A stretch of 53,462 nt of DNA, taken from positions 1-53,462 of the forward strand of contig DTSI01000122.1 of assembly GCA_012965425.1 (NCBI GenBank). The letters are read 5' to 3'. Of the stretch, positions 38,611-47,115 are shown in pieces. This DNA is from Methylococcaceae bacterium. Its GTDB lineage: Bacteria; Pseudomonadota; Gammaproteobacteria; Methylococcales; Methylomonadaceae. Numbering within the stretch: position 1 is the first letter of the stretch; the number at the start of each line of letters is the position of its first letter. Made by a program: the position numbers and the translations under genes. The notes beneath the pieces are model-generated. The model ran no database searches. It was not told the DNA's origin and saw only the letters and a program-made list of their open reading frames with translations.

Positions 38611-40515
38611 ATGCCTTTGGTCAGACTTAAAAAAGCAATGATTGCTTTCGGTACCCATGCCTTACTGGATAATGCAGAATTTCAATTGACTAAGGGAGAA
38701 CGGGTTGGCCTGTTAGGACGTAACGGTGAAGGTAAATCAACCTTGATGAAAATCATCGGGGGTGAAATTCATCTGGATCAAGGCGAATTATGGTTAAAAC
38801 CGGAGTTACGGTTAGCACGTCTAGAGCAGGAGGCGACTTTAGCCAGTGAGCAGACAATTTATGATGCTGTCGCCGAGGGTTTAGGGGAAGTCGGGCAATG
38901 GATTATGCGTTACCACGCCTTATCAGCATCCATGGAAATGCAAGACGAGGCAGCCTTAAATGAATTAGGGGTTTTGCAGCAAAAATTAGAAGCGCATCAC
39001 GGTTGGCAATTACAGCAACGGGTAGAAAATATTTTAAGTCGTTTGCAATTACCTGCCGATGATAAAATTGGGGAATTATCGGGCGGCTGGAAGCGCCGTG
39101 TTGCACTGGCAAGGGCCTTAGTGATAGACCCTGAAGTCTTACTGTTAGATGAACCCACTAACCACCTTGATTTAGACAGTATTGCCTGGCTGGAAGAACA
39201 ATTGTTGAATTTTAGTGGGGCTATCTTATTTGTAACGCACGACCGGTTTTTTTTACAAAAGCTAGCCACACGAATTGTTGACTTAGACCGGGGGCAACTG
39301 GTTTCATGGCCCGGTGATTATCAGGATTACCTAAAGCGAAAAGCGGCGGCGTTAGAAGAAGAAGCAACGCAGAATGCCTTGTTCGATAAGAAGTTAGCAC
39401 AAGAAGAAGTCTGGATTCGACAAGGCATTAAGGCCCGTCGCACACGCAATGAAGGACGTGTTCGGGCCCTGAATAAATTGCGCCAAGAGCGGAGTCAACG
39501 ACGGGTTCAGCAAGGCAGCGTTAAACTGGGGGTGGAGCGCTCTGAAAATTCGGGTAAAAAAGTTATTGTCGCTGATAACATTTATTTTACTTATCCGGAT
39601 AAGCCGATTATTTCAAATTTCTCAACGGTTATTCAACGCGGCGATAAGATAGGATTAATTGGTCCAAATGGGGCTGGAAAAACAACGTTTTTACAGCTAT
39701 TGTTAAAGCAGATTGAACCGGATCAGGGAAAAATAGAGCACGGAACCAAATTGCAGGTCGCCTACTTTGACCAGTTGCGTGATCAGTTAGATCCGAATAT
39801 GACCGTGGCAGATGCGGTTGCTGGTGGTAATGACCATGTCATGATAGGGAGTAATAAACGCCATGTGATGTCTTATCTGAATGATTTCCTTTTTGCGTCG
39901 AATCGGGCGCGATCGCCGATCAGAAGTCTTTCGGGTGGGGAAAAGAATCGCTTGTTATTGGCGCGTTTATTTACCCAGCCGGCTAATTTACTGGTGATGG
40001 ATGAGCCGACTAATGATCTTGATTTAGAAACATTAGAATTGCTGGAAGATTTACTCGTGAACTATGAGGGAACCTTGTTATTGGTCAGTCACGACCGGTT
40101 ATTTCTAGACAATGTGGTTACCAGTGTGATGGTGTTTGAAGGCCCGGGGCAGGTGAATGAATACGTGGGCGGTTATGCCGATTGGCAACGGTATAAAACT
40201 GAACTTGCCGAACCGGTTAAGTCTGATAAAAAAAGTTTAAAAGAAAAACCGAAGAGCGTAAAAAAGAAAAAATTATCATATAAAGACCAAAGAGAGTTAG
40301 AGCAATTGCCGGAGGCCATCGAGCAGTTGGAAGAAAGACAGGCTGAGCTGAATGCTCAGATTAATGCTCCAACCTTTTATCAGCAGGACCATAGTCTGGT
40401 TGCTCAAACATTACAGGCTCTAGAGGATTTAGAAGCAGAACTCGAAGAGAGTTACGCCCGCTGGGATGCGCTTGAATTAATGACCGTGCAAAACGAACAA
40501 ACAAAGGACCATTGA
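38611..40515 (+). CDS. uup: ABC-F ATPase Uup
   Basis: Soluble protein with two ABC domains. Walker A motifs are GLLGRNGEGKST and GLIGPNGAGKTT. ABC signatures are LSGGWKRR and LSGGEKNR, and Walker B motifs are LLLDEPTNHLDL and LVMDEPTNDLDL. A C-terminal coiled-coil (from about residue 530, KLSYKDQRELEQLPEAIEQL) identifies Uup, which binds branched DNA and ribosomes in E. coli. The start ATG at 38611 (634 residues) is chosen over 38572, which lies inside cinA. Probably part of the AEC-cinA-uup unit. Confidence 0.93.
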   Translation: MPLVRLKKAMIAFGTHALLDNAEFQLTKGERVGLLGRNGEGKSTLMKIIGGEIHLDQGELWLKPELRLARLEQEATLASEQTIYDAVAEGLGEVGQWIMRYHALSASMEMQDEAALNELGVLQQKLEAHHGWQLQQRVENILSRLQLPADDKIGELSGGWKRRVALARALVIDPEVLLLDEPTNHLDLDSIAWLEEQLLNFSGAILFVTHDRFFLQKLATRIVDLDRGQLVSWPGDYQDYLKRKAAALEEEATQNALFDKKLAQEEVWIRQGIKARRTRNEGRVRALNKLRQERSQRRVQQGSVKLGVERSENSGKKVIVADNIYFTYPDKPIISNFSTVIQRGDKIGLIGPNGAGKTTFLQLLLKQIEPDQGKIEHGTKLQVAYFDQLRDQLDPNMTVADAVAGGNDHVMIGSNKRHVMSYLNDFLFASNRARSPIRSLSGGEKNRLLLARLFTQPANLLVMDEPTNDLDLETLELLEDLLVNYEGTLLLVSHDRLFLDNVVTSVMVFEGPGQVNEYVGGYADWQRYKTELAEPVKSDKKSLKEKPKSVKKKKLSYKDQRELEQLPEAIEQLEERQAELNAQINAPTFYQQDHSLVAQTLQALEDLEAELEESYARWDALELMTVQNEQTKDH

Positions 40516-40560
40516 GAAAGTAAGCGGTTAGTTTGATGCGGGTTTTCTTGTCGGTTGTGT

Positions 40561-41076
40561 TTATTCGGTTTGTTTTGAATAAAAGCGGTAATCAGCTTGA
40601 TAGGGGACAGCCTGCTCGCTCCCTAAGTGATTACTATTGCAGGGGATGTTAGGTTTCACTCCACCTTGTGTGTTAATTCGATTAATAAAACTAACCGTGG
40701 CAAAGAGTCCGGTGCCGCTGTGTGCTAAGCCTTGAACGAGCAACCAAGGTGCCGCCGTTTTATGCGTGGCATTGGTTTTTTTAACTAAGCGACCGGTCAC
40801 GACGCTACCATCACGGTACTTCCATTGCGGCCCGGTAGAGTGGCTGCCTACAATAGCGCCTTGTTCGTTGAACAGCGTTGCATCCGGGCCGGTTAAGTGC
40901 CAGCGATATTGATTGTCTAGCAGCATACATTGGTAAATTTGAGCACCCTTAGCATGCGTAGTTATGAGTTGCGTATGACCGGCTGGCGGCTGAATACCGT
41001 CAGGAATAGAAATTACTTGGGCAAGCACAGTCGTGAAGGACGATAAAAACAGCAAAGCCGTTGTTAGGAATTTCAT
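40561..41076 (-). CDS. DUF3455 secreted protein
   Basis: 171-residue exported protein with a signal peptide (1-19, TTVLAQ). The body fits DUF3455: GAQIYQCMLLDNQYRWHLTG, PQWKYRDGSVVTGRLV and a C-terminal QADYRFY segment. Function unknown in bacteria. It lies alone on the minus strand. Confidence 0.8.
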   Translation of the reverse strand: MKFLTTALLFLSSFTTVLAQVISIPDGIQPPAGHTQLITTHAKGAQIYQCMLLDNQYRWHLTGPDATLFNEQGAIVGSHSTGPQWKYRDGSVVTGRLVKKTNATHKTAAPWLLVQGLAHSGTGLFATVSFINRINTQGGVKPNIPCNSNHLGSEQAVPYQADYRFYSKQTE

Positions 41077-41247
41077 AGTGGTTGTCTTTTAGTTAATTTA
41101 AGTGGGTCAGTCTAGCAAAAAATAGTGTTTGATACTGGGGGGTGTTTTGAGATTCGGCCTGTTTTTAATGTAGTAGGGCCACTTTAGGAAGATGCCTTAA
41201 GATAAAGCCTTGAAGAACTGTAGGGGTTTTTAATGTAAAATGGTCAA

Positions 41248-42000
41248 ATGTTATGGTCAAATTTTTCATTAGGCTCGGTTAAACCGGAACACCGGTTTCG
41301 CGATTATTTTATTATTGTCTTCACCTTTGTCTGTGTGGCGTTGAGTTTACCTTCTGATGCCGACGGTGATTTGGTGTGGCAGTATAAATTAGGTGCGCTC
41401 GCTTGGTTTTTCTTGATTTGCTTACTTAAAGGTGAAAATGCAAATATTAGAGCTCAAATTGTTGTGGCGATTATTTTTGCAACCATTGGTGAGCATATTG
41501 CATCCATTTATTTAGGCGGGTATACCTATCGTTTTGAAAATGTGCCCGCGTATGTGCCGCCAGGACATGGAATGGTTTATTTGAGTTCTGTGGCCATGGC
41601 GCGCTCCGGGTTGTTTTTACGTTATGCAAAAGAAATCACTTACTTAGTGTTAGTCAGTTGTGGTCTTTGGTCTTTGTGGGGTATTACGTTGGCAGAAAGA
41701 GGGGATGTGGCTGGTGCACTGTTGTACTGTGTCTTTTTTGTGTTTATGTTTAAAGGGCGTTCGCCCTTACTGTATTTAGGTGCTTTTTTTATTACCACAT
41801 GGCTGGAGCTGATTGGCACGGCTTACGGTGTTTGGTATTGGGCTGAGTTGGATCCGTTGTTTGGCTGGCCCGGTGGAAATCCACCCAGTGGTGTTGCGGC
41901 CTTGTATTGTTTGATTGATGCCGCTGCGATTTATGGGGCACCGCATGTTTTGCGATTAGTCGATATGACAAAGCGTCGTTTTTTTGTTCAGCCCGGCTAA
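41248..42000 (+). CDS. Conserved polytopic membrane protein, unknown function
   Basis: 250 residues with about seven predicted membrane helices. Distinctive segments are FATIGEHIASIYLGGYTYRF, PAYVPPGHGMVYLSSVAMAR and WPGGNPPSGVAALYCLIDAA. I do not recognise the family. The many aromatic and Gly/Pro residues in loops suggest an enzyme- or pigment-like membrane protein rather than a simple channel. It stands alone with a good start at 41248 and is the last apparent core gene before the mobile region. Confidence 0.65.
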   Translation: MLWSNFSLGSVKPEHRFRDYFIIVFTFVCVALSLPSDADGDLVWQYKLGALAWFFLICLLKGENANIRAQIVVAIIFATIGEHIASIYLGGYTYRFENVPAYVPPGHGMVYLSSVAMARSGLFLRYAKEITYLVLVSCGLWSLWGITLAERGDVAGALLYCVFFVFMFKGRSPLLYLGAFFITTWLELIGTAYGVWYWAELDPLFGWPGGNPPSGVAALYCLIDAAAIYGAPHVLRLVDMTKRRFFVQPG

Positions 42001-42061
42001 GGAAGCAGCAGGAGTGATTTTCAGTTTTTGGTTTGACTGAAAAAAACTTTATTTTTTAAAA

Positions 42062-42082
42062 TGGCGGAGAGAGAGTCCGCCA
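42062..42082 (-). repeat. Hairpin resembling a tRNA-Ser 3' end, possible attachment site
   Basis: TGGCGGA-GAGAGAG-TCCGCCA is a perfect 7-bp hairpin. Read on the minus strand, the right part of the tRNA-like sequence is CTCTCTCCGCCA followed by TTTT, identical to the last 12 bases of E. coli-type tRNA-Ser(CGA). No T-arm or tRNA body is present, so it could be the 3' fragment left at one end of an integrated element. The adjacent integrase supports this. It could instead be a plain hairpin downstream of the membrane protein gene. Confidence 0.4.
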
Positions 42083-42247
42083 ATAGAGCGCTCAATACCA
42101 TCCAATGCAGTCTTAAAGCACCTTAAAAAACAACACTTTATAGTTTAGTAGCGCCCAACGTTATATGCTATAATCTAAGTCGATTGGGGGGCTAATTGGG
42201 GGACTAGTTTCGTCCCTGACATACTGAAATAACACGGAGCGTTACTT

Positions 42248-43372
42248 ATGGCCATTCATAAACTCAATTCACGGTTTATACCAACTGCAGCTACTGGAAA
42301 ATATGAGGACGGCGGCGGTCTTCGTATTATCGTTACCAAAACAAAAGCTAAGAAATGGGTTCTACGCTATACGCTTAATGGTAGGCGGCGTGAAATGGGC
42401 CTAGGAAGCTATCCCGATGTCGGTTTATCTGCAGCACGTGTCAAAGCCGCTGAATGTCGACAACTTGTAGCATCCGGGATCGACCCCATTGAGGCACGAA
42501 ATGCAAAATCCATAAAAATACCAACCTTTACCACTTGCGCCGCCCAACATATCCGCGCACATCGCAAGGGATGGAAAAACGCTAAACACGGCCGCCAATG
42601 GGTTCGAACGATTAAAACTTATGTGGTTCCTGTCATTGGATCAAAAACAGTTGATACTATTACGACCGATGATATCTTACAAATCCTTAAACCTATATGG
42701 AACACCAAAACGGAAACGGCTAAACGTATCCAAGGACGCATGGAGAATATCCTAGATTTTGCCGCAGCGCGCAAATACCGTGACCAATCAAATCCCGCTC
42801 GGTGGCGTGGTCACTTAGATAAATTATTACCGAAACCTTCTCGGGTTAAAACCGTTGTCCACCACCCTGCAATGCCTTATACCGCACTCCCGGGCTTTAT
42901 GGCTGAACTATCGACTGAAAATATCTCTGCACTGGCCTTACGACTTCTTATACTAACTGCCACACGGACCAGTGAGGTCTTGCAAGCCGAATGGTCCGAA
43001 GTCGACCTGACCGCTGCCATCTGGACTATACCGGCTGAACGAACAAAAACTAAACGCGAACACCGAATCCCTCTATCAGATGCCGCTATCGCTATTTTTA
43101 ATTCTATTGATCATAGCGCCGGTAACCCCTATGTCTTTCCCGGATCCCGGCAAAGTCGACCGTTATCCAATATGGCATTACTGAAGCTAATGCGCGACAA
43201 AGGGTATGGTGCAAACGGTGATAAAGGTAAATACGTTCCACACGGATTCCGATCCAGTTTTCCTCGAGATGTTGCCGAAATGGCATTGGCCCATACGATA
43301 GAGAATAAAACTAAAGCAGCATACCGACGCGGCGACCTCTTCGAAAAACGTAGCGTTGTGATGCAAGATTGA
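42248..43372 (+). pseudogene. Damaged P4-type tyrosine integrase
   Basis: Site-specific recombinase of the DUF4102-N-terminus family. The N-terminal arm-binding domain (KYEDGGGLRIIVTKTKAKKW, LGSYPDVGLSAARVKAAECR) and the catalytic domain (TATRTSEVLQAEW, HGFRSSF, AEMALAHT, AAYRRGDLFEKR) are recognisable, with R, HxxR, H and Y all present. Two defects are seen. About ten residues usually found between HGFRSSF and PRDVAEM (a RDWxAEQ-type segment) are missing without a frame change. The frame then stops at TGA (43370) after MQD, where ANYLS continues in frame, consistent with a Trp codon turned into a stop. Activity is therefore doubtful. Confidence 0.8.
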
Positions 43373-43492
43373 GCTAATTACTTATCTTAATTTAAACCAA
43401 TGACCGTGAGATCATTACGCACGCTGGTAACACTATCAGAACATTTAAATCATCCCTGCCTTTAATTAGCAAATAAACAAATTGAACTTTAA

Positions 43493-43672
43493 ATCCGTAG
43501 CCTCCGCAGAACCTTCGCTACAGTCCTTGAGAACGCAGGAGTACCCGAATCAACGATAAGCCAACTCATGGGTCACAAAAAGCAAAGCATCTCGTTATAC
43601 CTCTACTCAGGCGGCCTAGGATCCACACGATTGCAAACGGAAATAGAACGGATTAGCTTTGACCTAACTTAG
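43493..43672 (+). pseudogene. C-terminal fragment of a second tyrosine recombinase
   Basis: The frame from 43496 reads SLRRTFATVLENAGVPEST and ISQLMGHKKQSISLYLYSGG, ending at TAG 43672. This matches the last 60 residues of phage-type integrases: RRTF is the HxLRRTF region, LMGHK the conserved His, and the Y in SLYLYSGG the likely nucleophile. A stop lies just before it and no start exists. It is unrelated in sequence to the preceding integrase, so two elements have recombined here. Confidence 0.75.
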
Positions 43673-43802
43673 CTCCACTGTATAAAAAACAGACAAGCCT
43701 CGCTATAAGAAAAAACCAAGTTATTCTTTATACATCAATCTCCTAATAATGACTGTTCCTTTAGGAGCTTTGCAACGGCTCATTCCGTATCAAAATTCAT
43801 AT

Positions 43803-44915
43803 TCAGGCGGTAGAGTTAAGCTTATTACTTGCGTCATTTACGCATATATGCACACCCTCTTTTACCATGCATATAATGCTTGTTCCGCTACACACTTCAT
43901 TAGGGTTAGGGTTGGTAACAATCCCATCTGACCCAATATAAGCTAAAGGAAGACCGTAGTTATTTTCAACAGATACAAAGATAATGTCTTTCCATCGTTT
44001 CTCCGTGAAGACCACATCCAATCGTGCTAAGTGATCTCCTGAGTGATAGAATAAGTTCTCCATAACCGTTTCAGTACCAGGAGCCACGATAGCACGAACG
44101 AGAAGTTCTGGATAAGCCCTGATAGGCCTCATTACAGTTTTAGCACCTGCGACTAACATTCTGTTACGATTTAAATCATCAACGCTCTCAGCCGCAATGA
44201 TCGCTTGGGTGCCAATTTCTTTGATTCGAGTCAGAACATCAAAAGTTAAGCTATCAGAAATCTCATCTTGGGGTCGCTTTGCCAGAACAATAATATATTG
44301 CGCTTCCGCCACATTTACAGCATTAAGACATTCATTGCTTTCACTCTTACCGTCATAATGAACGACGCCGAACTCAGTTATTTTACTAGGAAGACCATCA
44401 GAATATTTTCGTGTTAGCAATTGAATCGGTAAATCTTTCAGCTCTGGCGTTTGTCTTATCTGTGAAATAAAGCGACTAAGATATGCTTCAGTGTCTTCGT
44501 CTGGGGTGTTCACGATAAGTATGTGGTCTTTCATTTTCCATCTCCATTTGCCATTTCGTTTCGCTTCTAATGTTTGTGCTCTGCTCTCAATAAACTCAGC
44601 TGCAAGTTCTGCGAGTACCGAGATCGCGAAAAAATAAATACAGATTACTGTGATTAAACGCCCCTGCCAGGTACCGGCAGAAAGATCACCATAGCCAACT
44701 GTTGTAGCCGTAGTAATAGACAACCAGAGTGCATCGCCAGGACTAAACCCCTCGAAATAAACCATTGCTGAAGCATGAACGGCGATCAACCCGGCCAGCA
44801 AGAGGAAAAGTTTGCCCAACCGAATAAGCATTCTTGTTTCTTGGTGCTTAGTGAATTTAAGGTATTTTCTTTTTTTCCAGTACGACCAAAATATAGGTCG
44901 TTGCATCGCTGACAT
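43803..44915 (-). CDS. Potassium channel with TrkA-N-like domain
   Basis: 370 residues. Two membrane helices (about 31-52 and 83-108) flank a pore loop with the K+ selectivity filter TTVGYGDL. A cytoplasmic RCK/TrkA-N-like domain starts near residue 129 (DHILIVNTPDEDTEAYL). The usual GxGxxG nucleotide loop is not kept, so the ligand may differ from NAD(H). The start at 44915 has a good AAAGGA site and lies 2 bp after the 106-residue gene. It is the last gene of the yjfI-pspA-yjfK unit, suggesting control of K+ flux during membrane stress. Confidence 0.88.
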   Translation of the reverse strand: MSAMQRPIFWSYWKKRKYLKFTKHQETRMLIRLGKLFLLLAGLIAVHASAMVYFEGFSPGDALWLSITTATTVGYGDLSAGTWQGRLITVICIYFFAISVLAELAAEFIESRAQTLEAKRNGKWRWKMKDHILIVNTPDEDTEAYLSRFISQIRQTPELKDLPIQLLTRKYSDGLPSKITEFGVVHYDGKSESNECLNAVNVAEAQYIIVLAKRPQDEISDSLTFDVLTRIKEIGTQAIIAAESVDDLNRNRMLVAGAKTVMRPIRAYPELLVRAIVAPGTETVMENLFYHSGDHLARLDVVFTEKRWKDIIFVSVENNYGLPLAYIGSDGIVTNPNPNEVCSGTSIICMVKEGVHICVNDASNKLNSTA

Positions 44916-44917
44916 TA

Positions 44918-45238
44918 TTATTCCTTTCTGCTCCAGTGTAGATTAACTTCTTCCGTCACTCTGCGTTTTATCTCTGCCTCGTCACTAGGATTAAGGCCAT
45001 ACTTTTCCGCAAGGAATTTCAAGTCTGTATCATCGATAGACAAACCAATGCGTGGCCGTTGAATTTTCTTGAAAGGCAATCCAACAATCTTACGAATCAT
45101 ATCGCTGGGCTTAATACCGTAATCAATTGCATCATGCTGAATCTGGTCATTTCGAGCCGCTTGAAAAGAGAAGTGGAGCTGAATTTTCTTTAATGCCGCT
45201 TTCTCAAGACCCCATTTTCCCTCGCTATCTTTAGGCAT
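44918..45238 (-). CDS. 106-residue unknown protein in the pspA operon
   Basis: No family recognised. It is basic and helical, with an internal motif GIKPSDMIRKIVGLPFKK, followed by RPRIGLSIDDTDLKFLAEKY and GLNPSDEAEIKRRVTEEV. The repeated 'G-[IL]-[KN]-P-S-D' pattern suggests two related helical repeats, and a DNA-binding role (for example ribbon-helix-helix-like) is possible but unproven. It overlaps yjfK by 8 bp and is followed by the channel after 2 bp, so tight coexpression is certain. Confidence 0.65.
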   Translation of the reverse strand: MPKDSEGKWGLEKAALKKIQLHFSFQAARNDQIQHDAIDYGIKPSDMIRKIVGLPFKKIQRPRIGLSIDDTDLKFLAEKYGLNPSDEAEIKRRVTEEVNLHWSRKE

Positions 45239-45875
45239 GTGGGTGCATTTCTTCTATAGCTCCGCCATCAATATAAACCTGTAAAAACACATCAGTATCA
45301 CCATCAGCCCATACTTCAACATTGACACCGAAGTTCTCATCCGGACTTTCACATTCGTGATAGCTAAGTTCTTTACCATCATTAGCTTCTGTAAGATTTT
45401 CTTTTCCAGGATCACGATCGTAGAAATACGCTGTTGCATTTTTTATTATCTGAATGTACTTGGGCGCATACCACCCCTCATATTCAGGGACGTCTTGCTG
45501 GACATCTAACTCGACTTGGACATCTTCAAATAAATCGGAAAAAACATCTTCATTAAAGAGAGTTAAAACCTTTTCACGTGGAATTTTTAAGGACAAACAA
45601 ATAGTCTGCTCGCCGTCTTCATTCTCAAAAGACATGTAGATGATGTTGCCGTGCTGATCCTTTAAAGAAATTTCTTTATTTACACCGGACTCATATTCAT
45701 AACCACATACTGAAACAACCGTTAAGGATTGTTCTCTTAGAGATTTTGGTAACTCAGTGCGATACTTAAAGACGACAATGTCGTTTACATTCAGTTGATC
45801 AGGCGAAGAGATAACTCTTGCAGGCCCTGTATCCTGTTCTTTTCTTTTATAAGCCTTGAATAGTTTTTTAAACAT
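45231..45875 (-). CDS. yjfK: DUF2491 protein, YjfK-like
   Basis: 214 residues from the ATG at 45875 (MFKKLFKAYKRKEQ), which has a GAGG ribosome site and fits the 219 residues of E. coli YjfK. The longer frame from 45995 would overlap pspA and add unrelated residues. The sequence has no membrane helix, and is acidic and beta-rich, with segments IIYMSFENEDGEQTICLSL, YEGWYAPKYIQIIKNATAYF and DTDVFLQVYIDGGAIEEM. In E. coli it lies in yjfIJKLMC between the PspA paralogue and the DUF350 protein. Role unknown; likely a cytoplasmic partner of the PspA paralogue. Confidence 0.8.
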   Translation of the reverse strand: MFKKLFKAYKRKEQDTGPARVISSPDQLNVNDIVVFKYRTELPKSLREQSLTVVSVCGYEYESGVNKEISLKDQHGNIIYMSFENEDGEQTICLSLKIPREKVLTLFNEDVFSDLFEDVQVELDVQQDVPEYEGWYAPKYIQIIKNATAYFYDRDPGKENLTEANDGKELSYHECESPDENFGVNVEVWADGDTDVFLQVYIDGGAIEEMHPHA

Positions 45876-45927
45876 TTGAACCTCGTAACAAAAGTGCACC
45901 CGTAGACGCACTCTGACACAACTATGA

Positions 45928-46617
45928 TTATGCTTCTTGTTTCTGGCTCTTAAGACGAGCAAGAACGCTTTTTGCAGAAGCGGAGTTTTCACCAATGCCA
46001 GCGTCAGCTAGGCGAGCCTCAAGATCATCCCCTTGGGTTTCCATCCAGTCACCCGCTTCAAGGTTGTCTTCAAACTTTTGTTGCTTAGCTTTAACCCTCT
46101 CAAGCGCAGCAGAAATTTTGTTGTCGGCACTACCCGAGGCAGAAATGTTAGATGAAATTGCCGATGTCGCTTTTTGAAGCTGCTCTACAGTTTTCACCTT
46201 ATCCAGATCACGCTTATTTTTCTGAATTTTCTTTTCGTAACCTTTAATCATTTTGTTGACTTTATTGACGTTTACTTTTGCCGTGTCATATTCAGTTTTA
46301 AGCTCGTTTCGCTCACTCTCTTTTTCAGCAATACGTTCAGCAACTTCAGTGGCTAATGCTTCCTCGCCTTTTTCCAAACAGGCCATCACTTTTGATTCAA
46401 GACTGACAATATCTTCGTTTAGCGTATTAACCATGCGATTAAGGCTTATTTCATTACCCTTCATGCTAGTCAACGACGTCTTCGCTTTTGCCAATGCTTC
46501 ACCCGCCTCACGAATTTCTTGCTCAAGAATTCTGACTGCATTTGCATCAACAACGGCTTCACCCACTTCACTAACACCGCCCCGAATAGCGGTCATGATA
46601 CTTTTTAAAATACTCAT
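45928..46617 (-). CDS. yjfJ: PspA/IM30-family protein, YjfJ-like
   Basis: 229 residues, nearly all helical coiled-coil as in PspA/Vipp1: starts SILKSIMTAIRGGVSEVGEA (the amphipathic membrane-binding helix), continues through Glu/Lys-rich heptads (about 25-190) and ends in a small C-terminal helix (SAKSVLARLKSQ). PspA-family proteins are ESCRT-III-like membrane-remodelling scaffolds. The neighbours (DUF2170 before, DUF2491 after) identify the YjfJ branch rather than the classical pspABC operon. The yjfI stop lies 13 bp upstream. Confidence 0.92.
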   Translation of the reverse strand: MSILKSIMTAIRGGVSEVGEAVVDANAVRILEQEIREAGEALAKAKTSLTSMKGNEISLNRMVNTLNEDIVSLESKVMACLEKGEEALATEVAERIAEKESERNELKTEYDTAKVNVNKVNKMIKGYEKKIQKNKRDLDKVKTVEQLQKATSAISSNISASGSADNKISAALERVKAKQQKFEDNLEAGDWMETQGDDLEARLADAGIGENSASAKSVLARLKSQKQEA

Positions 46618-46630
46618 CTTTTTACCCCGT

Positions 46631-47035
46631 TTAAACTAATAGATCTTGTTCTTGAATTTCTTCCAATACTTCAATCGTGTTTTCAGCTTGTACCTCTAAC
46701 TCGTGAACTATATTCTCGACTGAAGTGCTAAGCGACATTGCGCCGAATAATATATACATGTCACCCTGCAAACCCACAGAGCTTAATGGAACGGCTGGGC
46801 TCATTTGTAACATTTCAACGTTAAGTGCGGCGATTTTCTCAGGCTTAACATCACTTACTTTGAATAGCTGAGTAACGGCCAATAATTGAGTGTCGGTTTC
46901 GACCAGGTGAATCGAGAATTCGTCATTGTTCGAACAAACTACCTCCAACACGCCAGACTCGGAAAGAACCGCTTGGAAAGTAGTTCCCTCGGCAGTCGTT
47001 TGCTCGTTTAGCTTATGCATTAAATCTGCAAGCAT
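46631..47035 (-). CDS. yjfI: DUF2170 protein, YjfI-like
   Basis: 134 residues from the ATG at 47035 (MLADLMHKLNEQT). I choose this start because AAAGGAG lies just before it and E. coli YjfI has 133 residues; the ATG at 47059 has no ribosome site and lies next to an operator. The protein is soluble and acidic with alternating strands and helices, including ESGVLEVVCSNNDEFSIHLV and PAVPLSSVGLQGDMYILFGA. Function unknown; always seen with PspA paralogues in my knowledge of the yjf operon. First gene of the second half of the module. Confidence 0.82.
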   Translation of the reverse strand: MLADLMHKLNEQTTAEGTTFQAVLSESGVLEVVCSNNDEFSIHLVETDTQLLAVTQLFKVSDVKPEKIAALNVEMLQMSPAVPLSSVGLQGDMYILFGAMSLSTSVENIVHELEVQAENTIEVLEEIQEQDLLV

Positions 47036-47060
47036 TTCAGGCTCCTTTATGGTTTCCATG

Positions 47061-47114
47061 CGCCATATTATGGCGTTGAGTTAATAATATATGCCATATT
47101 ATGGCTTTTGGCAA
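47061..47114 (-). promoter_or_regulatory. yjfI promoter overlaid by two palindromic operators
   Basis: On the minus strand: -35 TTGCCA (47114-47109), exactly 17 bp spacer, -10 TATATT (47091-47086). GCCATAATATGGC (47105-47093), a perfect 6-1-6 palindrome, fills the spacer. CGCCATAATATGGCG (47075-47061), a perfect 7-1-7 palindrome with the same core, lies just after the expected start of transcription. Their centres are 31 bp apart, about three helical turns. This is a classic layout for repression by a dimeric regulator binding cooperatively. The -35 lies right after the stop of the spermidine synthase gene. Confidence 0.75.
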
Positions 47115-47115
47115 C

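Noticed and set aside
42062-42082. Hairpin as terminator of the membrane protein gene
   Set aside because: No T-run follows on the plus strand; the tRNA-like 3' end reading is a better, though unproven, explanation.
43749-43931. 60-codon plus frame at the end of the K+ channel gene
   Set aside because: It is antisense to the intact channel C-terminus and has no ribosome site.
45875-45995. Longer N-terminus for the DUF2491 gene
   Set aside because: The extra 40 residues overlap pspA, are unlike the family, and the internal ATG has the better ribosome site.
47061-47105. The paired palindromes as a terminator or REP-type repeat
   Set aside because: Stems are short and AT-rich, no T-tract follows, and one copy sits in the promoter spacer.
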